Positions 24,478 through 36,462 of a DNA stretch of 64,000 nucleotides are shown piece after piece. Location: contig NC_087377.1 of assembly GCF_963675165.1 (NCBI RefSeq), forward strand, positions 12,510,632-12,574,631. Reading direction: 5' to 3'. Under the pieces are notes generated by a model. It ran no database searches. It was not told the DNA's origin and saw only the letters and a list, made by a program, of their open reading frames with translations. The position numbers were made by a program, and so were the translations under genes. Source of the stretch: Halichondria panicea (Eukaryota; Porifera; Demospongiae; Suberitida; Halichondriidae). Positions within the stretch are counted from its first letter, which is position 1. Every line of letters begins with the position of its first letter.

Positions 24478-26317
24478 GTCATTGGAGTACTCATTTCAAC
24501 ATTCAACTTTGAATGATCTTCAACATACTTGTATACTGCAGGTGGACATGGTGGCCATGCATATGGACTTGAAGTTTACCAGCAGTTCAATTATGTGTAC
24601 ACACCTGCACCAGTGTAACATCCAATACACACTGTTAAGATACCCACCATACTGCAGGTGGCTTGTTTAACAAACCACATTTATACAACAATAACTATAG
24701 CCAACACTCTTGATCTCTACAGTCCACTATGGAGGCACACATTCTGGAGGAATTTCAATAACATTAAAGAAAGGCCACAGGAGAGGTGTCACGCCCCATT
24801 AATTTTCACATAGCTAATTAACTAAAGGTCAGAGTGGATTTCAAACAGCAAGTTTGCGGCTAACAAATCCTTAGGGAATTAAAAGCTACAGTTTCCAACA
24901 TCTAGATATGCCCCTGACTAGTTGCCGTCCAAACAGGTATATACTTGATCAATGGTCTCATTCTTGTGTACACTAAGTGGCCGGTTCAAAGGTCGTGCGC
25001 GTATACAATGTTGAGTGCTAGAACAAATTATGCTAATGAAGTCTGGTTACAAGAAGAATAGCCACTTTGTTAAAAGTAGAGGGTAGTTTTGAGGGGTATG
25101 ATGACCAATGGAGGCTAACCATGTATGATAAGATAATTATCATAACTGGGGGATTCTGGGCTAGCTATCTGAGTAATCTCGGATTTGTTAAAATCTTGTT
25201 TTGTGGGTGCACGGGTTTTTTCAATAACACAAAATTATATCTGTAATTATTGTTATATTAGACAATGCCACAGGTGCCAACTGTCCCGGAACACACACTC
25301 AGTACAGTACATAATTATGCTCTCAGTACTTACTGTTGAACACACTCAAGTACAAAATTTAGTGCTTCGAAAATAACCCGCTATTAGTATATATGGTATA
25401 GTTTAGTTACATGTAGATGATAGAGTAAGTCACAGTACACACAAATACAAGTATATTGCCAAGCAGAAGCTTACAAGGTTAGACAAAGAAAATTGAGTTC
25501 TGTGTACACTGTAAAAGTGAAGTACTATGAGATGGAGATAAGACAGGAATGTAGTGGTCACTCACAACTTTCCTGTTACCTAGAACACAAAGGATTCTGA
25601 ATAGATGCTCAAGATATTACCTATTTTTTATGCTCAAGTAAACAGCCTACAAATTGCGTATTATTCTTTTCAAATCGCCTATTACTATTATTATTATTGT
25701 GATTACATGTCTGCATTATTTTAGTCCAGCCCACACATCACAAAAATCAATAAAGGTCAAAGTGAAGTAAAATACTGGCCTTACAGACTACTGCAGACTT
25801 TTCACACAACTCAAGGGGATGCACATTTACTACTCTACTTCACAGCATTTAACTCCTTCTATATAATTATACTCATTTATGTTTGATGCTCTGATGCTCT
25901 TGATTCTCGAGGTCAACAAGCTGCTTTCGGCAATTTTGAGCCTATAATATGCAGCAGCATGCATGGACAGTAAATACTGGCCCTCAGCTCCCTATACATA
26001 CAAGTTTTAGCTCATATCATTTTGCCACAGTAAATCAAGCAACAAGTTAGCTGAGCAATCACTTCAGTCAGACAGAAAGTTGCATTTTGCAGGCCATGGC
26101 AATTCCAATTACTTATGATTGCTTTTGTTGGCTTGTTACTGACAATCATAACAGAAGCCAACCAAAATACTATATTTACTACATTGTGGTTGCAGTGCTC
26201 TTGCAGTATAACCTGCAAAGGTATGGAAAACCACTGTACCGGCACTGCTATTCCTTTGATCTCAGAGGTCAAAAGCAACAAGTATACATACAGGCATCAA
26301 GTAGAATATAAAAATAG
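24478..26317. other. No gene seen
   Basis: AT-rich non-coding sequence. The word ACTGCAGGTGG recurs at 23888, 24535 and 24652. No exon with splice context is seen. Confidence 0.45.
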
Positions 26318-26961
26318 GTGAGTAGTTGTACTTAAATGTATCTCAAATTGGAACATTTCTAAGAAATTGTGCTGATACCATCGTATAGGTGAATGAATAA
26401 GCTACAACATTATTCAAAAATATTTCCCCAAAACTTGTTGTAGTGGGAAATCATTTTAGGTGAAAATGGGGATGATCGTAAAAAAAGGTGTGTAACATCA
26501 ATTATCTCCGAAACTAAAGTATTTCGGGACAAATTTTTATTATCAAAAGTTAGATAATTTATTCAAGCTTACTCGGTGTAATTTTTGGACCTTAGCCGTG
26601 AGATTTTCTTCAAATCTCTCCCTAACCGAAACGGCACTAGCAATTTTGAGCACTGCGGAGGATGTGTAGATAATCGAACCTTTCATAAGATAGCCAAACT
26701 ATCTATACTATCTATAGATGTTATACAAAGTTCCAAACCTTAGCCGGAAACCTTTAGTCTTTTCTCTCCCTAACCATTTCCCACTATAACACTGTTTTAT
26801 TAATCACCACAAACCCACAACCTTATGTTGTCATGGAAACATTTTTTGGATATGTTGTAGCTTATTCATTCACCTACACAATGATATTAGCAGCCCTTCT
26901 TAGAAATGTTCCTATCATAATTATATCATAAAATATTTACATTTAAGTACAACTACTCACA
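26318..26961. mobile_element. Long-TIR element, about 644 bp
   Basis: The left end GTGAGTAGTTGTACTTAAAT and the right end ATTTAAGTACAACTACTCAC are exact complements. Similarity extends about 95 bp inward to AGGTGAATGAATAAGCTACA and its exact complement. No protein is encoded and the target duplication is unclear. Confidence 0.75.
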
Positions 26962-27939
26962 CATTTGTGGCATTCCACTGGATGCACTGTACACACAAAG
27001 TGAGTGTTTTTGAATAAAACATGCACTAAACAGTTACCAGTTTTTCTTACCTGCACTTAGCCTCTTTCAGAGCCCTTCTCTTTCACAGGCCTTCCATTGA
27101 AAAAAGTGCGGCCTGGGATTGAGGCTAACCTGCACTCTTCTGGGAAACAGTTACCACAGGAGGCTAAATGAGAATATGAATTGATTTACATGTTGGTAGA
27201 CAACAGTCACCGTCTCTCACTAGCCAGCTATCGTTATGCCAACAGTAGTCGTCTCACGTAAGGTATCAACAATCCTTGTTCACCTGTGTGTGTGTGTGTG
27301 TGGGGGGGAGGGGGAGGGGGAGGTTGGATTGCTGGGGTATAATGCTACTAAATGATTGTACTATCAGTTAATACAGCTATTTGACCCGCCAAAGATTTTG
27401 GTTCTAAAACACACCGTCCATAGAAACACTCTACTGTATAGCAGGTACTTAATTTACAAGGGTCAAAACATTCGTGGTTAAGCGAGTGGTCAAAGATGGC
27501 GGCTGACACATTCATTAGAACTAGTGTCTTAATTTGGTTACTGCAAACTGTAAACTTCAAAGTTTAGAGGACATGTTAGTGATTGTACTAAGGACACTTC
27601 AGCTCAATTTTTTTTAATGTTCTGGTCATAAGCTATACATAATGGATCTTAAATCGACGATTCATGACATTTAGATCATTACCTAGAATTATTACACATC
27701 ACCCTCTGACACACCTCAACATTATTCAATATATAATTATGATGAGCGAATACGCATAGCGAAGTTGCACTGGAGTTACAATCTGCAAGACAACCTCTCT
27801 ACCATATATATAGTGGTGAAAACCCTCTTGTAATGAAAGCACCGCGGGTGCTGATGCCTCGGTGGAGGTGCCAAAGCTACCTTTTATACACACATTATAA
27901 TTATCACGATGAACATTTTCTGACATGCAGAATCCAGAA
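26962..27939. other. No gene; repeat fragments
   Basis: Holds a 72-bp TAGCCTC...GAGGCTA miniature element (about 27058-27129), a GT/G-rich run (27285-27320), a CCGTATAGCGGGT-family fragment (near 27437) and a piece matching the 7.7 kb sequence (27837-27880, inverted). Confidence 0.5.
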
Positions 27940-28376
27940 TCACGGGTAATGATCAACCATAATTGTTGTTAAAAAAAGATTGATGCCAAAAGTTCAAGTC
28001 TAAAATTAATGGCTGCAAGTCAGCAGAGTCTTGCAGCTCTCTTTTCACTCTTGCAGCTATATACCAATAGCTATAGCGTTCTAGTGCAGAGCTAACTACT
28101 AAGTAGAGTAGCAACACTTAGTGAACAAGTTTTACTACGGACTCTTCTGAAAAGGCTGCAATGGCATTCCAAGTAAGCAAAACTAGGCATAACTCGAGAA
28201 CGAAACATTATTTTACAAATGCACGAATTACAATCCAAGTAAGCATGACTAGAAGCCTATAGAAACTCTTACCTGCACTTTATTGATCCTTGAGCAGCTA
28301 GCTGTAGCAGTCTACACACACACACACACAAACACACTACCGTATACCTCGCTTGCGCATGCGCACCGAGGCATAA
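27940..28376 (-). repeat. Dispersed repeat family A, copy 3 (inverted)
   Basis: Reverse complement of the 7212-7640 copy, including CATAACTCGAGAACGAAAC and, at the end, ACTACCGTATACCTCGCTTG. It preserves the site AACTACTAAG, which is interrupted by a MITE in copy 4. Confidence 0.7.
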
Positions 28377-28529
28377 AAATCAATAAACATAATAAGCAAT
28401 AAAGTAGGATCGAGTCGCCTAATGGCCTAATGGCCTAATGGTCAACCAATAAACACAACACTGCATTATATTTATCCCTAGTTACAATCTGCAAGGACAA
28501 CCTCCCTGTAAAGAATAAACAAAAAAGGC

Positions 28530-29050
28530 AATGAAGTACAAAGGAGTTGCAAATGGTAAGCATCAGTCAACCAACAAACACATTCTAGTACTAGGGTGGG
28601 TAGATTTGGTAAAGACTCAAGAATGGATAAGCAACAATCACACTGAACCGCCAAAACAGACTATACAAGTGAGACAACAATTAAAGGTTGTAGCTCGCGT
28701 TAGGTGGGTGTGTGTGGGGGGTTAGTATTAACTCGATCAGTCAATAGAAAGAACTTAAAATGAAACCAAGGATGGATGATTCATTTATGCAGATCTAGAT
28801 GAACTACTGCAGTTGCTTATATAGATGTACGTACATGTATGATAGAATGACTAGCCTGTATACAGTCCCACTTTATACTCAGAATACCACCACTACTGTT
28901 AGTCTCATGAATCAGCCGCCCTTCTTTTAGGAAGGCCGTCTGTGCACTCTTTACATGAACTCATGGGTCACGGTGGAATTCCAACAATACATGACCAATG
29001 AGATTGCTCACAAGTATTAGGTGACTTGAATAATTAGGTGACTTGAATAG
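28530..29050 (+). repeat. Direct duplicate segment, copy 1
   Basis: Matches 30320-30850 in the same orientation over most of its length (AATGGTAAGCATCAGTCAAC, GGATGGATGATTCATTTATG, ATGAATCAGCCGCCCTTCTT). A partial third copy is at 50288-50400, and an inverted relative is at 36640-36960. Confidence 0.75.
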
Positions 29051-29224
29051 ATGGCTAATCAGCCAGGTTCTTCAGTAAACAGGTAAAAACATAGCAAAAT
29101 GTGACCTTGGTGAAAAATCTAAATTAAATAACCATATAATTATATATTATACGGACAGAGGTACCACAATTCAAGCAATATACCATACAATATTGTTGAC
29201 TGCATATTCGTGTATCGCAGATAA

Positions 29225-29345
29225 TCACGTCCGAGTTCCTTTGACAGCTGCTCTTCTACGATCTTACTAAGATAATCGGCCTGTTTCCTCCAGATTGGTC
29301 ATCCAGAGAAACTCTTCATCCCATTAGTCCAATCACTTCTGTCAA
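29225..29345 (-). pseudogene. Decayed death-domain second-half exon
   Basis: The minus strand contains ADYLSKIVEEQLSKEL with the preceding WRK, matching R2's second death-domain exon, but the upstream half has stop codons and the downstream part diverges. Non-functional copy. Confidence 0.6.
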
Positions 29346-30027
29346 GCACCTAGCACTGAATGTCCATTGCAATATGAATCCTCTAGAACAAGATATTTGA
29401 GAGCACCATAATTACTTTGCCAGTGGAAACAAAATGCAGTGCAAGCTTATATGTTCTGAGCAGCTGTGATTGCATTCATGCTTGCATCATTGATTATTGT
29501 GACACTTAGATCCCTGGCAGTTATCCTACAAGGCGGTCAGAGTACAAAATCATAGTGCTTCCAGAGCCAATCCAGTTTCAAGTGTCAGCTCAGCAAAACT
29601 TCAAAGGATAATCACATTCATGACACTCTCCAATCTACCACACAATCCAATATCAACATTGATCAATATTGACAAGTTGATAGCATGCTCCTTTGTTGTT
29701 GTAATATTTACAACAATTTGACTGGTAAAGGGATACTGCCATAGGGGATATGGTTACACAGGCACAACTATCACATGACCACCCACCCACCTTAGTGCCC
29801 AGCTCTGCAGTACAGATGCAGGCTGCCTCACTGCATGGTTGGACGCCTGGCTCTGGGAGATGTAGAAGTCAACCTGGTTTGGATTACTGAGCTCTGTATA
29901 TATTTTTATATGTGTGCTACTGAAGACCCCCAAAAGTAGTATTTTCCTACACAAACGTGGCTCTCAATTTAGTTATTATAGATTTGGCTAGCTCGCCTAA
30001 TGTTTTGTTCTAAACACAGAAACTCAC

Positions 30028-30130
30028 CACTTTGTGGATGTGCTGCTCGACCAACTGCACTCCCCTGGTCTGTGTGACCACCCTCCAGGTCTCCTGAGAG
30101 TAGAGCCTCACACCTTCAGCCACATAGTAC
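30028..30130 (-). pseudogene. Orphan exon A2, helical-repeat-like fragment
   Basis: A 103-bp minus-strand exon, nearly identical to 4061-4163 (YYVAEGVRLYSQETWRVV, QLVEQHIHKV), with acceptor and GTGAGT donor kept. It lies about 1 kb downstream of a death-domain exon on the same strand (31090-31205), so the two may have belonged to one gene. Family unknown. Confidence 0.45.
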
Positions 30131-30319
30131 CTGAGGGGGAGGGAAAGATAGTGAAATACAGTGGAACAATGAACAAAGAACCTTCCGAGAAAAGGGACAC
30201 TGTAATAATAAGAACAGTACTAGTGCTTCCGTCCCCGAAATTTCCTACTCAAAGTATATCAAATGATAAACCTCTCTATCGTATCAAGTGCCGTAAACAT
30301 CAGTAAACATAATATACAC

Positions 30320-30850
30320 AGTACGAAAAATTTGTAAATGGTAAACATCAGTCAACCAATAAACACATTCTGTACTAGGGTGGGTGGATTTGGTAAAGAC
30401 TTCAGAATGGATAAGCAACAATCACACTGAGCCCAAACAGACGGTTAAAGACCCACTATACAATAAACGTTAAGTGAGACAACAATTTTGGTTGTAGCTT
30501 GCGTGGGTGGGTGTGTGTGGGGGGGTTAGTGTTAACTCGATCAGTCAATAGATGCAATAGTTAAAATGAAACCAAGGATGGATGATTCATATATGCAGAT
30601 CTAGATGAACTACTGCAGTTGCTTATATAGATGTACGTACATGTATGTTAGAATGACTAGTCAGTCTGTATACAGTCCCACTTTATACTCAGAATACCAC
30701 CACTACTCTTAGTCTCATGAATCAGCCGCCCTTCTTTTGGGAAGGCCGTCTGTGCACTCTTTACATAAACTCATGGGCAACGGTGGAATTCTAACAATAC
30801 ATGACCGATGAGATTGCTCATAAGTATTAGGTGACTTGAATAGATGGCAG
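30320..30850 (+). repeat. Direct duplicate segment, copy 2
   Basis: Second copy of 28530-29050. The order exon relic then repeat suggests that a segment of roughly 1.8 kb was duplicated in tandem here. Confidence 0.75.
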
Positions 30851-31089
30851 CAAATAATGAAACTTTACATGCAGTTGAGCGGCAAGCATGCAGTGATGTG
30901 GCTAAGCAGAGATAGCGGATGTGGTTACATTAGCTTGTATAGTGACGTAATTCATTCCACTGTGCTCTAACTTCACGTAAAGAGTGCTCAGAAGTTCCTC
31001 CCTGAGAAGTGCGGCATGAGACTATACTTAACTTGTACTTGCACTAGTCTATGATCTACCACATGCCAATATATATCTAATGCACTGAC

Positions 31090-31205
31090 TGCAGCCTCAC
31101 AGATAGTTAGGAGTTCCTTTGCCAGTTGCTCTTCTGAGATCTCACTGTGATAGTCTCCCAGCTCCCTCCACAGGTTGGTCGTCCAGAGCAACTCTTCATC
31201 ATCCC
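31090..31205 (-). pseudogene. Death-domain second-half exon, orphan copy
   Basis: The minus strand reads LWRELGDYHSEISEEQLAKE followed by LLTI, the same module as R2's exon at 17645-17483. It is open over this part, but the upstream portion of the exon has lost its frame. It could be an exon of a decayed death-domain gene with exon A2 as its next exon. Confidence 0.5.
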
Positions 31206-31209
31206 ACTG

Positions 31210-32934
31210 GCACTATACTTGTACTACTCTGCACTTCAGTCAAGCAGCTGAGAAAAACAGCGGGTAAAGATCCACTACACAATAAACATCAAATAAACAA
31301 GGCTATTAAGTTCTAGCCTCGAGACCAGCATTTGATGGACATAACTTTATGATGATTATTTTTTATCCTAAAGCTATGCAGTGGAACATGGGAATTACAG
31401 GGTCTTTGTAGTAAAATACTAGTTTAGGTATTACCTTATAGCAAAGGCAGAGATCTTATGCAGCACGAGGTAGTGAGCTGAGAGTACATGCGCATATAAG
31501 ATGGGAGAGGTCTCTTGATGTAATGATAATAGGCAGGGCAGCATATGGGAGATACATTGATTAACCTTATTGTTTAACATCATAATTTATAATAAAAGAA
31601 TAATAAGCTGTTAATTAATTAAAGAAATAGCATGCACATGATAGGTAATATCTCGAGCATAATCTACCAACCCCTATATACCGATACACTCTTGTATGTT
31701 AACGAGTGAACATGTACATACTTAAGACAATAATTATTGACTTTGAAGCTGATTAGGTAAAGAGTGTTAACTAAAGATCTTACAATCTGGACAAGGGTGT
31801 CCACATTTATACATCACACACAATTACATTGCTAAACTAGTGATCCTTACAGGCAAATAATGGTCAAATATGCAGCCACATGAGCAGGTAACGTATATTG
31901 GAATTGGTTACAGCCTGAAACATTTAGTACGGGACATCTGCTCCTGAATTACAATCATAATTAAGCACAAAAGAAGTTAGCAGCCAGTGATGGGAGCTAT
32001 TACTAGGAACTAAATCAATTTCTCCTGTAAATGCCTTATACACGGGAGTATACGCGTCCTCAAAGGCCAATAAATACACTTAAAGTGTTTACACAGCCAG
32101 AGGCTTACAACACCTGAATGATGCCAAGTATGCCATGCATGAGCCACACGTGCTGTCCAAAGTCCGAGTACAAGATTTCAATTCAGATACACAAAAAATA
32201 TTCATGATTTGATGATGTCAAGTTTTGCTATGGAAACACCAATCAGTGAGTAGGCCGTAATCACAGGGACTCCCCAGTGAATTCCAGACACACCCAATAA
32301 TAAGAGGAAGTGACATAGGCAGACAGGAAATGACAGGCCAATAAAGCTACTATAATGGATTCCTAGGTGAATTCCAGACACACCCAAACATTCAACAATA
32401 AATCCAGAGAGCACTTCCTATATATAGAGCTATAAACATATTCACCTATTGTGCGTGGTGGCGTATACCCGCCATATAGAGTACAACATGCAATCTTAGT
32501 CTTGATGATGCATCGCTTGCATGCCTTCATAGCTATACAAAAACAAACACATTCCAAGCTCAATAATCTATAGCTAACCGAAGAAATAGTATGGGTACAG
32601 GGTATTTTCCTATAGGCCTCGAGTTTGAGGTATTGTAACAGAAAACAGTTAATTGTTATTAAAACACAGACTGGACAGTGAATGGGATCGGTGTCAAAAG
32701 TGGTTGAAATGAGCTATGTTGACTCCTCAGCATTATTATGTCTATCTACACCAGCAAACACTATTTCATAACTACAAAATAATGTTCTTTGATAAGCAGT
32801 GATCGAAAAATTCTTGGTAAAAGTGATTTCATTGAGACAAAAGCAAATGAAATAGACAAATCCTATTTGAGTAATTTATTCTTGACATGTTAAACATGTA
32901 AGCTGAAATAAAAGTGAGTTCATGTATTTCCACA
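31210..32934. other. No gene; flank duplicated from the R2 region
   Basis: The sequence around 32225-32310 matches that at about 14200-14290, downstream of R2, and sits in the same position relative to the R2-like terminal exon relic. No coding exon is seen. Confidence 0.5.
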
Positions 32935-33021
32935 GACCTAGTGCTTGGCATATCGCTTAAAAAGGGCGTGGAGGTGCCGTTGTTAGGGGCTGGCTGGAAC
33001 CATCGCACCAGGTCTGCATGG
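32935..33021 (-). pseudogene. Decayed copy of R2 terminal proline-rich exon
   Basis: The minus strand keeps the acceptor region CCATGCAG, then MVPASP, and the end KRYAKH with a TAG stop, paralogous to R2's last exon (MVPPRPPKP ... KQYAKH). Deletions shift the frame and remove the polyproline core. Confidence 0.65.
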
Positions 33022-33235
33022 GAGTGTTTTATTAGATGTGGATGTAATTATTATGACAAAATTACAATGCAACTTGCACATTACATGTACACCAGGTAGA
33101 TGGGCATACATGTGGACCCATTATACTACAACACTATATACACCACCAACCTATTATTAGCTTCAGTAAATATAATTATGGCTGCAGACTATATTCCACA
33201 ACAATACAATTGTAATAGCACGTGCATGTATAATT

Positions 33236-33400
33236 ACCCATGCTTTGTGAGAGTTTGTGACACTCAACGTACGGTTTAGGACAGTGTCTTTGATTGTCCT
33301 GGGATGTCATCTGTTACGGTGGGAGATCAAGAGGGGAAGGGGCTCTGTTGTACTTGTGCACGATCTTTGTTTGGTTTATGTTCAACTCCACAGGGAGACG
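33236..33400 (-). pseudogene. Decayed copy of R2 penultimate exon
   Basis: The minus strand reads RLPVELNINQTKIVHKYNRA and then a stop where R2 continues (R2: CLPVELNS ... SYKYDKTP). The acceptor is kept but the reading frame ends early. Confidence 0.65.
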
Positions 33401-33535
33401 ACCTGTTGAGTGTGTAAAGAGAGGGTGAGTGTTGGGTCATACAACACTGCATGTACAATGTTTATACTGGTGAAATTCGCTCCAAATTACTAAGCCCAAA
33501 AGCTGAATAATACTCCAGAAAACTTTGTACTGTAC

Positions 33536-33663
33536 CTGTTCAATCAATGTCTCTGACAGCCTCACAGTCTCAGCCAGCTCCCTCCACTTGTGCTTCATTG
33601 ACCTGATCTGCACCAAGGCCTGGTCAATGTCCAGGAGCTTGTCCACATCAGGCGGGGCTGGGG
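33536..33663 (-). pseudogene. Copy of R2 first death-domain exon
   Basis: A 128-bp minus-strand exon with intact acceptor (CCTCAG) and donor (GTACAG), reading PDVDKLLDIDQALVQIR and KWRELAETVRLSETLIEQ. It differs from R2's exon by a few substitutions and two extra codons. The second-half exon is missing from the expected position between here and the 33.3 kb relic, so this copy of the signalling module cannot make a complete death domain. Confidence 0.65.
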
Positions 33664-33669
33664 CTGAGG

Positions 33670-33673
<4 letters not shown>

Positions 33674-33720
<47 letters not shown>

Positions 33721-33760
33721 TGAGAGTGTGTGTGTGTGTGTGTGTGGGGGGGGGGGGGGT
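33674..33760. repeat. GT/GA microsatellite and G run
   Basis: A GT run, an AG run, a second GT run, then a G run. Open frames across it (SHTHTHT, VCVCV) are products of the repeat. Confidence 0.9.
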
Positions 33761-34210
33761 TGTCAATAGATGCAGAGAATAACAACTTATTATAAAGCAA
33801 AGGAATATTCATGATGCATATGAACTACTGTGATTGCTTAGATGTTGATGTACAATGTAAAAATAAATAGCTGAAAAACAGCTAGTGTGCGACTTAACAG
33901 TTGCACTATAATCTAATCCTCAAAGCTATCTATCTTGCTGGCTATAAAAAGTAAAGATCCACTACACAATAAACATCAACTGAGACAATGAGACTGGTGG
34001 TCTGCATGAGCACAATTACACAGCATAAAAATAGGCGGCAAAACCATGAGAAACAAAATCAAAAATAGGAATTTTTTAGCAAAGCCACTATGCATGTGTT
34101 GTCTGGTTTTGTGTATCAGCAAATATTATTCATACAACAGCAGGAAGTGTAATTATGAGGTAAAAACAGGTTGTCTAGTCAGCAATCACATTGAAATGCA
34201 ACCTTCTGAG
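33761..34210. other. R3 upstream region
   Basis: No gene seen. The part from about 34130 (AGGAAGTGTAATTATGA ... CATTGAAATG) is shared with the upstream regions of R5, R6 and R7 and may hold the common promoter. Confidence 0.45.
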
Positions 34211-36462
34211 ATGACACTAATAGAGATACTAAAGCTCATAGTTCTTCTGCTTTGCTTTCTGGCTGGCTTCAGCACTGGTAAGACTGAATATTCAATAACA
34301 GATTTCCTTACATTGCTGTATGTTTCGTAAAGCACAATATTCAGTGAGTGTGGAGAGACCATGTCCAATGGAAACAGTCACTTTCACCTGCACAGCTCCT
34401 GGAGATACCTTGAGATGGGAGCTATCAGATGTTTCTCGCATCACTATTCGCTCCACCTCTGGTCTCAATGTACCACTAATGCCTCAACCAGGTTACACTG
34501 TGACATTGATTGCATTTGATGACACTACATTAACATCTACTCTGTCAAGAACAGCAGAGAATGGGATCACTGTGTCCTGTGTGGGTACTGTGTCTACCCT
34601 GACCACTATAGGATCTTCAACGATTCATTTGGTTGGTGAGTTGGAGTTAGTGTCTCGTCTATTGTGTCTGCATATACTATAAGTTACATAGATCTACCAG
34701 GACCACCGTCCACAATAAGGCATTCCATTTCAAGCAGCTCAGCCAATGAAGTCAGTGTATCTGTACAGTGGGACCCTCCTACTGAGACTGGTGGTAGAGA
34801 TGACCTCACCAACACAGTGACCATCTCACCTCCGGCCCAGCTCTCTGCTACTGTTCTCACATCCACCTCTGTCACTGTGACTGCTCAATACAATGTGGAC
34901 TACACTGTCAGTGTTGTGGCTACCAACTGTGCTGGGAACAGTACGGCAGCTGAGTACAACTTTAGGATTGGTGAGTTTTATTATTAAAATTTTTTTACAG
35001 TGTCAACTCCAGCCCTCTCACTTCCTCTCAGGCAACTGTCCTGTGTTGACCAACCCCATGAATGGAGCCTTTGGACCTGTCTCAAGCAGATTACCAGGAT
35101 CCACAGTAACCTTCCAGTGTGACGCTGGATATGTATCTGCTGTTACGATGGTGACATGTGAGGGTACACTGATGTGGAGTCCAGACCCTGAGGCTATTGA
35201 GTGTATTTCACTAACCACACCTACTCCCACAACTCGTGAGTTTAAGCTCTTGGCTGTATAATTATAGACAACGTTTATTCTATGTTAATTCTCACATCAC
35301 AGCTCCAGTGAGCTGCACAGCTCCACTATCCTCACCACGGAATGGCACCATCAGTAATCATTCAGTACCAGCTATTCCTGGTACACAAGTGACCTTCCAG
35401 TGTGACGATGCACTGTTCCCTGAGGGGACAATGACTGCCACCTGTCTAGCTACAGGAGAGTGGGACAAAAACCCAGGAGAGATTGTCTGCAGATATGAGT
35501 GTAGTAAGTGACTTCATTAATTATGTGCATCCTCCATCTCGCATACTCAGTTTCGTGTGTCCTGCCTGCCCCTCCACTCAATGGAACATTACTTAACACC
35601 AACTCTCAGAACACTAACCTAGTCGAGGGCTCAGTCATTACCTTCCAATGTGATCCTGGGTTCTCACCGGTGGGTGCAGTGATTGTCACTTGTAACAACT
35701 CTGGTCTCTGGGATCCTGACCTGGCTCTATTGGATTGTGTTTGTACGTACACATGAGTATATAGTAATAAACCAGCTGGTACAACGATATATAATTATAG
35801 CTCAAGGTTCCAATTACTGTTTAGATATTTACGGTATTTGAGGCGATAGAGAGGTTTATCTTTTGTTTGGAGGTTATATATTAGTGAGTAGGAAAGTTCA
35901 GGGACGGAAGTCGATCGATCATGGTGTCGAGGCCAGAAAAAAACACTGACTTCTGAGCAACATTGACAAAGATAAACAATTTTGCTATCCTGAAAATTAA
36001 TTTCATTGCTCTCTAGTATATTATTTGCTGCTATAATTATAGGTTTGATTCCATGCTCATACATCATAGTTATTATACTTGACATAATTTGCAGTGCTCT
36101 GGTAAGCATGTGCAACTGCCTATATACAGGCTTCTGGATCAGCTATGGTGCTCTAGTTGTTATCACAATATTAATTTTATTGCCAATCCTTCACAGCTCC
36201 GACTGCTGCCACTCTATCAAGTGGTGTAACTCTTGCCATCGGTGTTACTACTACTTTCGTTGCCTCTACTCTCCTTGGATTTCTCGCTGGACTCCTGGTG
36301 ATGTACTCGTTCATGCGTAAGAAGGCAGTGTACTTCACAAGAAAAACAACATTATCTGCTGTAGAACCCACTAAACCAGTTGGTCCTGTTTACGAGGAGG
36401 TGTCACCCAAAGAGGAGATTGAACTGAACACAAACCAGGCGTATGGACCATTAGGACTGTGA
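34211..36462 (+). CDS. R3: Ig-FN3-CCP-CCP-CCP receptor with tyrosine tail
   Basis: Seven exons in frame, 503 residues: 34211-34277 signal peptide (MTLIEILKLIVLLLCFLAGF), 34333-34635 Ig (VTFTCTAPGDTLRW ... ITVSC), 34692-34970 FN3 (SVSVQWDPPTETGGRDD, YNVDYTVSVVATN), 35032-35235 CCP, 35303-35503 CCP, 35551-35742 CCP (CVLPAPPLNGTL ... NNSGLWDPD), 36197-36462 membrane segment and tail. The helix (TTTFVASTLLGFLAGLLVMY) is followed by MRKKAVYF, VYEEVSP and NQAYGPLGL. All joints are phase 1. The Ig exon is strikingly close to that of R2 (both contain SDVSRIT and the HSGYT/QPGYT loop). No break is seen, so it is probably functional. Confidence 0.85.

Noticed and set aside
33437-33766. Minus-strand protein with a THTHTH start joined to a death-domain piece
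   Set aside because: The first part is a GT microsatellite. Only the stretch 33536-33663 is a real exon copy, bounded by splice sites.
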